Both the position numbers and the translations under genes were made by a program. Of a stretch of 64,000 nt of DNA, positions 26,296 through 34,920 are shown one piece after another. The stretch is from the NCBI GenBank assembly GCA_038230335.1, contig JBBRNL010000002.1, forward strand, positions 372,001 through 436,000, in the 5' to 3' direction. The stretch is from JBBRDU01 sp038230335. Its GTDB lineage: Bacteria; Verrucomicrobiota; Verrucomicrobiia; Chthoniobacterales; UBA10450. Numbering within the stretch: the stretch's first letter is position 1; every line of letters begins with the position of its first letter. A model generated the notes under the pieces. The model searched no databases. It had not been told where the DNA came from and saw nothing but the letters and a program-made list of their open reading frames with translations.

Positions 26296-26868
26296 ATGAG
26301 TGACTCGTCGCAATCATTGTTCATTCCGGTAATTCTCGGCACGGTGCGGCAGGGCAGAAAGAGCGAGAATGCTGCGCGCCTTGTCGTAGAGCAGACGAAA
26401 AAACGGGCCGGCGTAGAAACCGAACTCATCGACGTCCGATCCATTCCGATGCGTCTGGACGATGCCGGTGAACAAATAAAGGATCCCGGTTTTGCCGCGA
26501 CGATCCAGCGGTGTGACGGCCTCATTCTGGTCGTGCCGGAATATAATCACGGCTATCCAGGTTTGTTGAAACACGCACTCGACATGAATCTGGAGGAATA
26601 CATTCACAAAGCCGCGGGGATTTGCGGCGTTTCGGCCGGACCATTTGGCGGCACCAGGGTCATCGAACAACTGCTGCCGGTTCTGCGTGAACTGGGCCTT
26701 GTTACAATTTCCACCGATGTGAATTTTGGAACAATCGGGAAAACATTCGACGAGGCCGGAAACTTACTGGATCCGAGTTGGACTCGCCGGATCGATAAGT
26801 TTTTGGATGAACTGATCTGGATGGCGCGTGTGCTTCGACAGGGCCGCGATAGCATCGCACCGGTGTGA
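26296..26868 (+). CDS. NADPH-dependent FMN reductase (flavodoxin-like)
   Basis: A 190-residue flavodoxin-fold oxidoreductase. The FMN phosphate loop is LGTVRQGRKSENAARLV near the start. The isoalloxazine loop is the family signature VVPEYNHGYPGLLKHALD (about residues 78-95). GVSAGPFGGTRVIEQL follows. Such enzymes reduce FMN, quinones or chromate with NADPH. It is followed after 12 bases by the RF-like gene and may form a small operon with it and the Gfo/Idh gene. Confidence 0.92.
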   Translation: MSDSSQSLFIPVILGTVRQGRKSENAARLVVEQTKKRAGVETELIDVRSIPMRLDDAGEQIKDPGFAATIQRCDGLILVVPEYNHGYPGLLKHALDMNLEEYIHKAAGICGVSAGPFGGTRVIEQLLPVLRELGLVTISTDVNFGTIGKTFDEAGNLLDPSWTRRIDKFLDELIWMARVLRQGRDSIAPV

Positions 26869-26880
26869 GCCGGAGACTCG

Positions 26881-27264
26881 ATGAGGCAGAGCACAGCACC
26901 GCCGCCCTCCCGGCTAATTATCCGCGAAAGTGACCTGGAAGAGACGTTCGCGCGATCGTCGGGTCCAGGTGGGCAGAACGTGAACAAGGTTTCGACGGCG
27001 GTATCGCTGCGCCACAAACCGACTGGAATCACCGTGACTGTGCAGGATTCGCGCTCGCAAGCGCAGAACCGGAAGTTGGCGCGCGAACGGTTAGCGGATG
27101 CGATCGAAAAGGAACGGATGCAGCGCCGGGCCATCGAAATTGCGCAACGAGAAAAGGCGCGTCGGCGTCGATCACCTCGACCGAGGTCCCTGAAGCGGAA
27201 GATTCTGGAAGGGAAGAGGAAGCGCAGTGATTTGAAGAAGCAGCGCGGGCGAGTTGACGATTGA
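26881..27264 (+). CDS. Short peptide-chain release factor-like protein (ribosome rescue)
   Basis: A 127-residue protein consisting of one RF-1 domain with the peptidyl-hydrolysis motif SSGPGGQNVNKVST (GGQ at about residues 26-28) and a long Lys/Arg-rich tail. The tail of ArfB-type rescue factors enters the empty mRNA channel. It has no stop-codon recognition domain, so codon-independent peptide release on stalled ribosomes is expected. It resembles the ArfB/mtRF-R group; the exact branch is not determined. It overlaps the ORF extension of the next gene but ends five bases before its likely ATG. Confidence 0.88.
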   Translation: MRQSTAPPPSRLIIRESDLEETFARSSGPGGQNVNKVSTAVSLRHKPTGITVTVQDSRSQAQNRKLARERLADAIEKERMQRRAIEIAQREKARRRRSPRPRSLKRKILEGKRKRSDLKKQRGRVDD

Positions 27265-27268
27265 GCGA

Positions 27269-28333
27269 ATGGAAAAGCTGAACGTCGGAATTATTGGGAC
27301 GGGTTGGCCCGGTCAGATGCACGCGCAAGCCACGAAAGCCATCGCGCAGGCTGTGCTCTACGGCTGCGCGGACCTGGATGACGAGCGGCGCGAAAGTTTC
27401 GAGAAGGAATACGCTCCGCAGAAGAGCTACGCAGATTACCACAAACTGCTGAACGATAAGGGGGTCGATGCGGCAATCATCTGTCTCCCGAATTTTCTTC
27501 ATTTCCCCGCCTCGTTGGCCGCACTCGAGGCGGGGAAACATGTCTTGTGCGAAAAGCCGCCGACCCTGAACGCGTCCGAGATGAAGATTTTACGAGGGGA
27601 GGCGCGGAAGCGCGATTTGCTCTACTACTTCAGCCGCCAATTCCGTTTCACTCCGGAGATGCGCGTGGCCAAGGGCCTGGTGGAGGAGGGTCGCCTTGGC
27701 AGGATTTACCATGCCAAGGCCACTTTCGTCCGGTCCCGGGGCATCCCCGTTGGCGTAGGAAGTTGGTTTACGGAAAAGAAGCGCTCGGGCGGTGGCGCCT
27801 TAATAGACATCGGCATTCACGCGCTCGATGCGGTCTGGTATCTGATGGGCACACCCAAACCGATTTCGGTGAGTGCGCAGGTCTTCAGGAATTTCGAACA
27901 TCTTGTTAAGGTCCCCGTGTTTGATGTCGATGATGCCGCTTTCGGGTTCATTCGCTTCGACAACGGTGCCGTTGTGCACCTGGAAACCTCCTGGGCGGGT
28001 AATTTAACCGATGACATTCCGGTCCGACAATATTTTGGACGCGAGTCGATTAATTCCGAACTGTACGGAACCAAAGCGTCCATTCGTCTCAGACCGCTGG
28101 CGTTATTCGAGGACCAGAATGGCCAACTTGTGAACGTCCCCCTGCAGGCAGGGCCGGATGAAGCGAATGGGTTCGAGCTCCAGTTACGCAATTTCCTGGG
28201 CGCAATCCGGGGGGAGGAGAAACCGACCAATGATGCGGATCAAGCGGTGGCCCTCATGGAGATGGTTGATGGAATTTATGCCTCCAGCGAGCTGGGTCGC
28301 GAGGTGTCGATTGCCCAAACCAAACAAAAATGA
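27269..28333 (+). CDS. Gfo/Idh/MocA family oxidoreductase
   Basis: A 354-residue NAD(P)-dependent oxidoreductase. The Rossmann motif is VGIIGTGWPGQMH at the start, and the catalytic-domain signature is HVLCEKPPTL (about residues 92-101, with the conserved EKP Lys). A C-terminal GFO_IDH_MocA domain follows, with DIGIHALDAVWYLMG holding the active-site Asp and His. I chose the ATG at 27269; the TTG at 27254 overlaps the preceding stop. Substrates are typically sugars or inositols. No transporter or sugar genes lie alongside to narrow this. Confidence 0.92.
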   Translation: MEKLNVGIIGTGWPGQMHAQATKAIAQAVLYGCADLDDERRESFEKEYAPQKSYADYHKLLNDKGVDAAIICLPNFLHFPASLAALEAGKHVLCEKPPTLNASEMKILRGEARKRDLLYYFSRQFRFTPEMRVAKGLVEEGRLGRIYHAKATFVRSRGIPVGVGSWFTEKKRSGGGALIDIGIHALDAVWYLMGTPKPISVSAQVFRNFEHLVKVPVFDVDDAAFGFIRFDNGAVVHLETSWAGNLTDDIPVRQYFGRESINSELYGTKASIRLRPLALFEDQNGQLVNVPLQAGPDEANGFELQLRNFLGAIRGEEKPTNDADQAVALMEMVDGIYASSELGREVSIAQTKQK

Positions 28334-28395
28334 CGCTTTAATACATTTGCCGATGGCACTTGCGACGAATTAGTCTTAGAAAGAATCACTTCAAT

Positions 28396-28569
28396 ATGAA
28401 AAAACTTACCATCCTTACTTCACTGTTTTCGGTGTCTGCTACCCTGTTTCTGGCCGCGTGTGCGCACGACGAGCCGGTCACGACCAGCACGACAACGACA
28501 ACCCACGAAACCGCGGTGAGACCGGCGGCGAGCACGAGCACGACCACGACTCGCGCCACCGGCTACTAA
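28396..28569 (+). CDS. Tiny Thr-rich lipoprotein
   Basis: A 57-residue protein. A lipoprotein signal peptide with lipobox LAAC places the lipidated Cys at residue 18. The mature part is a short run rich in Thr, Ser and Ala (TSTTTTTHETAV ... TSTTTTRATGY) that should be unstructured. The ATG at 28396 is preceded by a purine-rich stretch, and the frame's earlier start at 28360 is unlikely. A strong terminator follows 25 bases after the stop, so this is a stand-alone small transcript. The function is unknown; comparable abundant small lipoproteins act at the envelope. Confidence 0.75.
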   Translation: MKKLTILTSLFSVSATLFLAACAHDEPVTTSTTTTTHETAVRPAASTSTTTTRATGY

Positions 28570-28593
28570 TCCGCGGCAGTTGCAGCAGTTTGA

Positions 28594-28630
28594 AGAGGGA
28601 CACGCCGAAAGGTGTGTCCCTCTTTACTTT
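28594..28630 (+). terminator. Intrinsic terminator after the Thr-rich lipoprotein
   Basis: A hairpin with stem AGAGGGACAC / GTGTCCCTCT, loop GCCGAAAGGT-like, then a T-rich run (TCTTTACTTTT). This is the clearest rho-independent terminator in the window and ends the plus-strand transcript before the converging gyrA. Confidence 0.88.
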
Positions 28631-28668
28631 TAAACGACGAGCCAGTGGCGAACTAGACGCGCGTCGTC

Positions 28669-28730
28669 GTGGCTCCCGGCGCTTTGTCGCCGACCTCGCC
28701 CGGCGCCTCGACAGAGCGAGGCGGCTACAG
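28669..28730 (+). repeat. Tailed hairpin repeat (ACAGAG loop), with a weaker inverted partner
   Basis: Plus-strand copy: stem CGCCTCG / CGAGGCG (28704-28710 and 28717-28723), loop ACAGAG, tail GCTACAG (28724-28730). Immediately upstream, in the opposite orientation, is a looser copy (28669-28692) with stem CGGCG/CGCCG, loop ACAAAG and tail GCCACG. The doublet lies between the terminator and the gyrA stop. Confidence 0.75.
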
Positions 28731-28758
28731 CGGAGCCTTATAGCTGCCGGTGGGCGGC

Positions 28759-31353
28759 CTAGGTGGCCGCTTCTTCCGCCATTTCTTCGACTTCCGCTTC
28801 GCCCATGCTAACGACCGGCGCGATGGCCTGGAGCTTTTCGGCTCCTCGCAAATCCATTAATTTTACGCCCATGGTATTGCGTCCGACGATCCGGATTTCT
28901 TTGATGCGGGTACGCACCATCTGACCCTTGGTCGTGATGAGCATCAACTCATCCTTGTCCGTCACGGTCAAAGCGCCCACCACGTTTCCGGTTTTTTCGC
29001 CGGTTTTCATGGTGATGATCCCCTTACCGCCGCGCGATTGGCGCCGGTAATCGTCGAAAGGTGTGCGTTTGCCAATTCCGTTTTCGCCGGCCACGAGCAA
29101 CATGGCGTTGAGGTCCACGATGGCGAGCGCGACTACGTGATCCGTTTTGTCCGGGCGAATTCCCCAGACCCCGACGGTGTTACGTCCCTGATCGCGCAAT
29201 TGTTCCTCGTGAAAACGCAGGCTCATCCCTTCTTTGGTAATGAGGACCGCCTCGTTATTGCCGTTGGTTAGCTTCGCGTCGATCAGGCAATCGTCGGATT
29301 CGATCTGGATGGCAATGATGCCGCCCTTTCGCACGTTGGAGTAATCGGAAAGATTCGATTTCTTTACGATGCCCGAGCGGGTGGCAAAAACGATGTGCAG
29401 ATTTTCATCCCACGTTTCGTCGACAATATTCGCACCGGTCCCGGATTTTTTGGCCTGCACCCGAATGGTCGCGGCAATTTTCTCGTCCGTCCGTAATTCC
29501 AGAAGGTTGGCGATGGAACGTCCCTTGGTCGTTCGCGCCATTTCCGGAATTTCATAAACCTTTTCCACGTAAGCACGGCCCGATTCGGTGAAGAACATGA
29601 GGTAGTCGTGCGTAGTGGCGGTGAAGAGGTGCTGAACAAAATCGCCTTCTTCCTCCTCGGTCGCGCCTTCGCGAGTGGCCATGCCGATAACCCCTTTGCC
29701 GCCGCGGCGCTGCGCGCGAAAAGCGCTCACGGCGGTGCGTTTGATAAATCCGCCGTGCGTGATGCTGATGATGCATCCTTCATTGGCGATGAGATCCTCC
29801 ATGTTGATCTCACCTTCATCGGGCACGAGCTGAGTCAAGCGCGGTGAGCCAAATTTGTCCCGGATATCGCGCAGCTCCTTCTTGATAATGGTAAAGACGC
29901 GCTGCTCTTTCGCGAGGATGTCGCGCAGATCCTTGATCGTGCTGATCAGAGCCTTGTATTCGTCCTCGATCTTTCCGCGCTCCATGCCGGTGAGCTGGTA
30001 AAGGCGGAGATCGAGAATCTGATTAGCCTGGTGCTCGCTGAATGCGTAACGCCCATCGACGATGCGCGCTTCGTTCCGAATGAGAATGCCGAGTTGTTCG
30101 ACCTGGCGGCGGGTGAATTCGAAGGCCAGCAACTTGACGCGCGCTTCGTCGCGATTGGCGGAGCCCCGGATGATGCGGATGAATTCATCGAGGTTGGCCA
30201 GGGCGATCAGGTAACCTTCCAGCGTCTCGGCTCGTTCCTCGGCCTTGCGCAGTTCGAAGCGAGTTCGGCGCAGGATCACCTCGCGGCGGTGATCGATGTA
30301 AGCCTGGTTCGCGGCCTTGAGTGGCAGGAGCTTGGGGCGGCCATGATCGATCGCGAGCATGTTGACCGCGAACGAACTTTCCATCGCGGTGTGCTTATAG
30401 AGATTGTTAATGACGATCTTTGGATTGCCGTCCCGCTTCAGCTCGACTACGACGCGTGTGTTTTCATCCGATTCATCGCGAATCGCGCTGATATCGGTCA
30501 GCACCTTGTCGTTGACGAGGTCGGCAATGCGTTCGACCAGCGTGGCGCGGTTCACGTTGTAGGGAATTTCCGTGATGACAATCTGTTCGCGGCCGCCCTT
30601 GATTTCTTCGACCCCGGCTTTGCCGCGAACCTTCATGCTGCCGCGGCCGGTCTCGAGATATTGGCGGACCCCGCTGACACCGCAAATGGCACAACCGGTC
30701 GGAAAATCCGGACCCTTCACATGCTTCATCAACTCATCGAGCGTGATCTCCGGGTCGTCGATTTGGGCGCAAATTCCGTCGATCACTTCGACCAAATTGT
30801 GCGGCGGCATATTGGTAGCCATGCCGACCGCGATGCCCGTTCCGCCGTTGACGAGGAGATTCGGGAAGGCCGAGGGGAAAACGGTCGGTTCGGTGCGCGT
30901 CTCGTCGTAGTTCGGGACGAAATCGACCGTGTCCTTCTCCATGTCGGTCATGAGAGCGGCGCCGAGATGGGTCATGCGCGCCTCGGTGTAACGCATGGCG
31001 GCGGGCGGATCGCCTTCGACGGAGCCGAAGTTACCCTGGCCGTCGACGAGTCTTTCGCGCATGGCCCAGGGCTGAGCCATGTGCACGAGGGTGGGGTAGA
31101 TCACGGCTTCGCCGTGCGGGTGGTAGTTACCGCTCGTGTCACCGCAAATCTTGGCGCACTTCCGATGCTGCCGATTTGGGAATAGCGAGAGATCATGCAT
31201 CGCGTACAGAATTCTGCGTTGCGAGGGTTTGAGCCCGTCGCGCGCGTCGGGCAAGGCGCGCGAAATGATGACCGACATCGAGTAATCGAGGAACGACCTC
31301 GAAACTTCTTCGGCGACGTTGATGTTCTCTATTTTTTCGTTGGCGTTATACAC
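28759..31353 (-). CDS. gyrA: DNA gyrase subunit A
   Basis: An 864-residue gyrase A, normal in length. The breakage-reunion domain has the catalytic Tyr at residue 122 (AAMRYTEARM), and the GyrA box QRRGGKG lies near residue 535. The six-bladed C-terminal wrapping domain ends in an acidic tail. Numbering matches E. coli through residue 122. In the quinolone pocket, Ser83 is replaced by Ala and Asp87 by Pro (HPHGEAVIYPT), with Glu at 82. It follows gyrB on the same strand with 129 bases between, which hold a dispersed repeat. Confidence 0.97.
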   Translation of the reverse strand: MYNANEKIENINVAEEVSRSFLDYSMSVIISRALPDARDGLKPSQRRILYAMHDLSLFPNRQHRKCAKICGDTSGNYHPHGEAVIYPTLVHMAQPWAMRERLVDGQGNFGSVEGDPPAAMRYTEARMTHLGAALMTDMEKDTVDFVPNYDETRTEPTVFPSAFPNLLVNGGTGIAVGMATNMPPHNLVEVIDGICAQIDDPEITLDELMKHVKGPDFPTGCAICGVSGVRQYLETGRGSMKVRGKAGVEEIKGGREQIVITEIPYNVNRATLVERIADLVNDKVLTDISAIRDESDENTRVVVELKRDGNPKIVINNLYKHTAMESSFAVNMLAIDHGRPKLLPLKAANQAYIDHRREVILRRTRFELRKAEERAETLEGYLIALANLDEFIRIIRGSANRDEARVKLLAFEFTRRQVEQLGILIRNEARIVDGRYAFSEHQANQILDLRLYQLTGMERGKIEDEYKALISTIKDLRDILAKEQRVFTIIKKELRDIRDKFGSPRLTQLVPDEGEINMEDLIANEGCIISITHGGFIKRTAVSAFRAQRRGGKGVIGMATREGATEEEEGDFVQHLFTATTHDYLMFFTESGRAYVEKVYEIPEMARTTKGRSIANLLELRTDEKIAATIRVQAKKSGTGANIVDETWDENLHIVFATRSGIVKKSNLSDYSNVRKGGIIAIQIESDDCLIDAKLTNGNNEAVLITKEGMSLRFHEEQLRDQGRNTVGVWGIRPDKTDHVVALAIVDLNAMLLVAGENGIGKRTPFDDYRRQSRGGKGIITMKTGEKTGNVVGALTVTDKDELMLITTKGQMVRTRIKEIRIVGRNTMGVKLMDLRGAEKLQAIAPVVSMGEAEVEEMAEEAAT

Positions 31354-31423
31354 AAGAATTTATCGGGAATGGAAAGTGGACGGGTTTAGAGAGAGCCCTG
31401 GGCACGCGCAAGGTCGACTAGCC

Positions 31424-31466
31424 TGTGTGAGATCCCTCGCCGTCTTCGCTGGCTCGGGATGACAGC
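31424..31466 (+). repeat. GATCCCTC...GGATGACA dispersed repeat, single copy
   Basis: GAGATCCCTCGCCGTCTTCG ... GGCTCGGGATGACAG, between gyrB and gyrA. It matches the copy at 26.2 kb and the arms at 42.8 kb, especially the left arm there. Confidence 0.72.
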
Positions 31467-31482
31467 TGAGGGTTAATCATCT

Positions 31483-34089
31483 TTAAACGTCGAGGTTCCG
31501 AACATTGAGAGCGTTATCCTCGATGAATTGACGGCGGGGTTCGACCACGTCGCCCATGAGGATGGTGAACATCTTGTCGGCGTCGACGGCGTTATCGTCG
31601 TTCAGATCGACCTTGAGCAGTTTGCGCTTGTTCGGGTCCATGGTGGTGTTGAACAGCTCCTTGGCGTTCATCTCACCCAGACCTTTAAAACGCTTGATCT
31701 GGACGCCGCGGCGGCCGATTTCCAAAATTTTCTGCAGAATTTCCGGGATGGAGAAAAGAGGATGCGTGGTGGCTTTCTCGCCTTCGCCTTCCATGAGCTC
31801 AAAGATGGGCCGGTCGCTGGCGGCGTAATGATCGACTTTCAGGCCTTTGCGGGCGAGCTCAGCGATGATCTTCTGAATGGTGGCGGATTCGTGCAGCTCG
31901 ACCAGTTTGCCACGTCGCCGGTTCGCTCCATTCGTTTTCGCGGCGGCGGCGGCGCTGGCCGCGACTGTGCCTAACGGAAGCAACTCTTGCTGCGCATCGT
32001 CATCGAATAAATTCAGGTCCGGGTTTTCCTGATGAAAATGGCGAACCCCTCGTTCGTCGTGGAAGTAGTGCACCGATTCCTCGTTGCCGTCCCGCACCTT
32101 GACCAGATAATTGGGCAATTTCCCCGTCTTGGCTTCGCGTTCGGCGAGGAAACTCTCGAAATCACCGCCGTGCCGTCGGATCGACTCACTCAGCTTGGCC
32201 AATCTTTCGAGCGATTCGAGAATGTCCTTGAGTTGCGCGGCCGTGATTTCCTTATTATCGGCCAGGTTCTTCAGCCGGACATCCTCCGCGCCGAGCGAGA
32301 TCAGAATCTTGTTCAACTGCACGTCGTCATCGACGTACTCTTCGCGCTTCTTGCGCTTGATCTGGTAGAGAGGCGGCTGGGCGATGTAAATCTTTCCCGC
32401 GCGCACGAGCTCGGTCATTTGCCGGAAGAAAAAAGTGAGAAGCAAGGTCCGGATGTGCGAGCCATCCACGTCGGCATCGGTCATGATAATGATACGGCCG
32501 TAGCGAAGGCGCGTAATGTCGAAACGGCCTTCCTCTTTGCCGTTGCCATCTTCTTTCGGTCGGCCGATGCCGGCGCCGATGGCCGTGATCATCGACTGAA
32601 TTTCGTTGTTCTTGAGAAACTGATCTTCGCGCGCCTTCTCGACGTTAATTAATTTCCCGCGGATGGGCAGGATGGCCTGGTAACGGCGATCGCGCCCCTG
32701 TTTGGCGGAGCCGCCGGCCGAGTCGCCCTCGACGATATACAGTTCGGTTAATTCCGGATCTCGCTCGGAACAATCCGCCAGTTTGCCAGGCAAACCACCG
32801 CCGGTAAGGGCACCCTTGCGAATAGTCTCTCGCGCTCTCCGGGCCGCTTCGCGTGCGCGTGCCGCCGTCAAAACCTTGTCGAAAATACGTTTCGCGATCG
32901 GCGGGTTCTGATCGAAGAACGTCATTAGTCCTTCGTAGACGACCGAATTGACAATCCCGTCGATCTCGGTGTTAACGAGCTTCACCTTGGTCTGCGACTC
33001 GAAGCGCGGATTGGGCAACTTGATGCTCAGAACGCAGGTCAAACCTTCGCGCACGTCGTCGCCCGAGATGGTTGGGTCCTTGTCCTTGAGCAGGTTGGTG
33101 GAGCGCGCGTACTGATTAACCGCCTTGGTCAGTGCAGTGCGGAAGCCGGTCAAATGGGTGCCCCCATCCGGATTCGGGATGGAATTTGCGAATGGTAAAA
33201 TCTGGTCGTTGTAGCTGTCGTTATACTGCATGACGACATCGACGAAGACTTCATCGCGCTGCCGTGAAATGACGACCGGTTTCGGGTGAATGACCTGCTT
33301 GTTTTCGCCCAACTGCTTCACGAACTCTTCAATGCCGTGCTTGTAGAGAAAGAGTTCCTTCTTTAGAGGCTCGACTCTTTCGTCGGAGAGAGTGATCTCA
33401 AGTCCGGGATTGAGGAAGGCCAGTTCGCGCAATCGGCTGGCCAGACGCTCGAATTTGTACTCGGTGGTGATCGTAAAGATCGTCGGATCCGGCAAAAAGG
33501 TAATGAAAGTGCCGCTGTGCTTCTTGTTTTTAACCTCGCCGATGACGCTCAGCTTTTCGGTCGTTTTGCCTCTTTCGAAGGCCATGTGATGGACTTTGCC
33601 ATCGCGCGTGACCTCCACTTTGAACCAATCGGAAAGGGCGTTGACGCATTTCGCGCCGACCCCGTGCAAACCGCCCGAATATTTGTAGGCGCCCTGCCCG
33701 AATTTGCCGCCCGCGTGCAGATTGGTGAGGACCAGCTCGACCGCCGGCATCTTCCACTTGGGATGAACGTCGACAGGAATACCGCGGCCATTATCCCGCA
33801 CGGAAACCGATCCATCGACGTGAACCGTCACGTCAACCTTAGTGCAAAAGCCGGCCAGATGTTCGTCGATCGAGTTATCGAGCACCTCGAAGACGAGGTG
33901 ATGCAGGCCGCGCTCATCGGGGTCGCCGATGTACATTCCCGGTCGTTTCCGGACTGCTTCCAAGCCCTCCAGTTTGTCGATCTGAGCGGCGTCGTACTTC
34001 TGAGATTTCTGAATCTCCGTCCCGTCTTTTTTTGTAATCTCTTCGCTCAAATTTTCGTTCTCGGGGGCGGGTAAAACAGCAGCTGGCAT
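31483..34089 (-). CDS. gyrB: DNA gyrase subunit B
   Basis: The ATPase subunit of gyrase, about 868 residues from the ATG at 34089. The GHKL fold is complete: VLDNSIDEHLAG, DNGRGIPVDVH and SGGLHGVGAKCVNAL. The TOPRIM domain follows with VEGDSAGGSAKQGRDR and MTDADVDGSHI, and the tail has IKRFKGLGEMNA. It is longer than the 640-residue Gram-positive type because of an insertion within the TOPRIM/tail region, as in many Gram-negative gyrases. That insertion includes an Ala-rich, basic stretch (SAAAAAKTNGANRRR). An upstream ATG at 34128 would add 13 hydrophobic residues that look spurious. Confidence 0.97.
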   Translation of the reverse strand: MPAAVLPAPENENLSEEITKKDGTEIQKSQKYDAAQIDKLEGLEAVRKRPGMYIGDPDERGLHHLVFEVLDNSIDEHLAGFCTKVDVTVHVDGSVSVRDNGRGIPVDVHPKWKMPAVELVLTNLHAGGKFGQGAYKYSGGLHGVGAKCVNALSDWFKVEVTRDGKVHHMAFERGKTTEKLSVIGEVKNKKHSGTFITFLPDPTIFTITTEYKFERLASRLRELAFLNPGLEITLSDERVEPLKKELFLYKHGIEEFVKQLGENKQVIHPKPVVISRQRDEVFVDVVMQYNDSYNDQILPFANSIPNPDGGTHLTGFRTALTKAVNQYARSTNLLKDKDPTISGDDVREGLTCVLSIKLPNPRFESQTKVKLVNTEIDGIVNSVVYEGLMTFFDQNPPIAKRIFDKVLTAARAREAARRARETIRKGALTGGGLPGKLADCSERDPELTELYIVEGDSAGGSAKQGRDRRYQAILPIRGKLINVEKAREDQFLKNNEIQSMITAIGAGIGRPKEDGNGKEEGRFDITRLRYGRIIIMTDADVDGSHIRTLLLTFFFRQMTELVRAGKIYIAQPPLYQIKRKKREEYVDDDVQLNKILISLGAEDVRLKNLADNKEITAAQLKDILESLERLAKLSESIRRHGGDFESFLAEREAKTGKLPNYLVKVRDGNEESVHYFHDERGVRHFHQENPDLNLFDDDAQQELLPLGTVAASAAAAAKTNGANRRRGKLVELHESATIQKIIAELARKGLKVDHYAASDRPIFELMEGEGEKATTHPLFSIPEILQKILEIGRRGVQIKRFKGLGEMNAKELFNTTMDPNKRKLLKVDLNDDNAVDADKMFTILMGDVVEPRRQFIEDNALNVRNLDV

Positions 34090-34284
34090 GAGTAAGAAAA
34101 AGGATAGGCAGAAACGGCTTCTAAACAACTAAATATGTGGTGTTTTTCACAACCTTTTTGCCCCTATCTGTAGGAGGTGGCTCCAATTCAAACCCATTAT
34201 ATTGTGTTTTTGCGTGACGGGAAGGGCTGCCCGATTTCGCTGGCTTGACCAGAGTCATTTAGGCCCGGAAACTAGGGCCTAAAA

Positions 34285-34920
34285 ATGCGCTTCCAAACCC
34301 TCTATGAAGGCCGCTGGATTTTCGCGATCCTAGCCGCTCTCTCTCTGGCCAGTTGGTTCCTCACGCCCTGGCTCGCGTTCATCTTTATCTTACTGATTCT
34401 CTACACGCTCGCTTTTTTCCGCGATCCCGACCGACAGACCCCGCCTGAAGAAAGCGCTGTCGTGGCTGCAGCCGATGGCGTGGTGGCGGACATCATGGAA
34501 ATCGAAGAGCCCGATGTCCTGAAGAGCCGCACGCGGCGGGTCGGGATTTTCTTGTCTGTGTTCGACGTACATACGAACCGTGCGCCCGTCACTGGACGGG
34601 TCACTTACCGGCAGCATCGTGAGGGTCTTTGTCTGGACGCGCGCCGGACAGATTGCTCGGAGAAGAATGAGTCGATGACCTGGGCCTTCCAGAATGTGCG
34701 CGTCACAGTGGTGGTGCGTCAACTGACCGGGGCGATCGCGCGACGGATTGTGGGCTGGTCTGAGGTGGGGGATGAGTTGAAGAAAGGGGAGCGGTTCGGA
34801 ATGATTCGCTTCGGCTCGCGGACCGAAGTATATTTGCCTCTTAGCGCCGCTATTATGGTAAAAGTGGGGGACCGCGTAGCAGGCGGATCGACCGTGATCG
34901 CGCGGCTGTCGGATTCATGA
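34285..34920 (+). CDS. psd: Phosphatidylserine decarboxylase (short, Psd type II)
   Basis: A 211-residue proenzyme that decarboxylates phosphatidylserine to phosphatidylethanolamine at the inner membrane. Two N-terminal membrane segments (about residues 12-45) precede the core with FFRDPDR, VVAAADGVV and FLSVFDVHTNRAP. The self-cleavage site that forms the pyruvoyl group is IRFGSRTEVYLP (Gly-Ser). The stop overlaps the pssA start by four bases, giving a two-gene phosphatidylethanolamine operon. It is divergent from gyrB, with 195 bases between the two starts in which I see no firm promoter. Confidence 0.94.
   Translation: MRFQTLYEGRWIFAILAALSLASWFLTPWLAFIFILLILYTLAFFRDPDRQTPPEESAVVAAADGVVADIMEIEEPDVLKSRTRRVGIFLSVFDVHTNRAPVTGRVTYRQHREGLCLDARRTDCSEKNESMTWAFQNVRVTVVVRQLTGAIARRIVGWSEVGDELKKGERFGMIRFGSRTEVYLPLSAAIMVKVGDRVAGGSTVIARLSDS

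Noticed and set aside
30031..31185. A 384-codon plus-strand open frame opposite gyrA
   Set aside because: It is entirely antisense to a certain gyrA, has no family signature, and such shadows are common in GC-rich DNA.
34090..34284. Promoters between gyrB and psd
   Set aside because: AT-rich hexamers such as TATATT occur, but none pairs with a suitable -35 at normal spacing.
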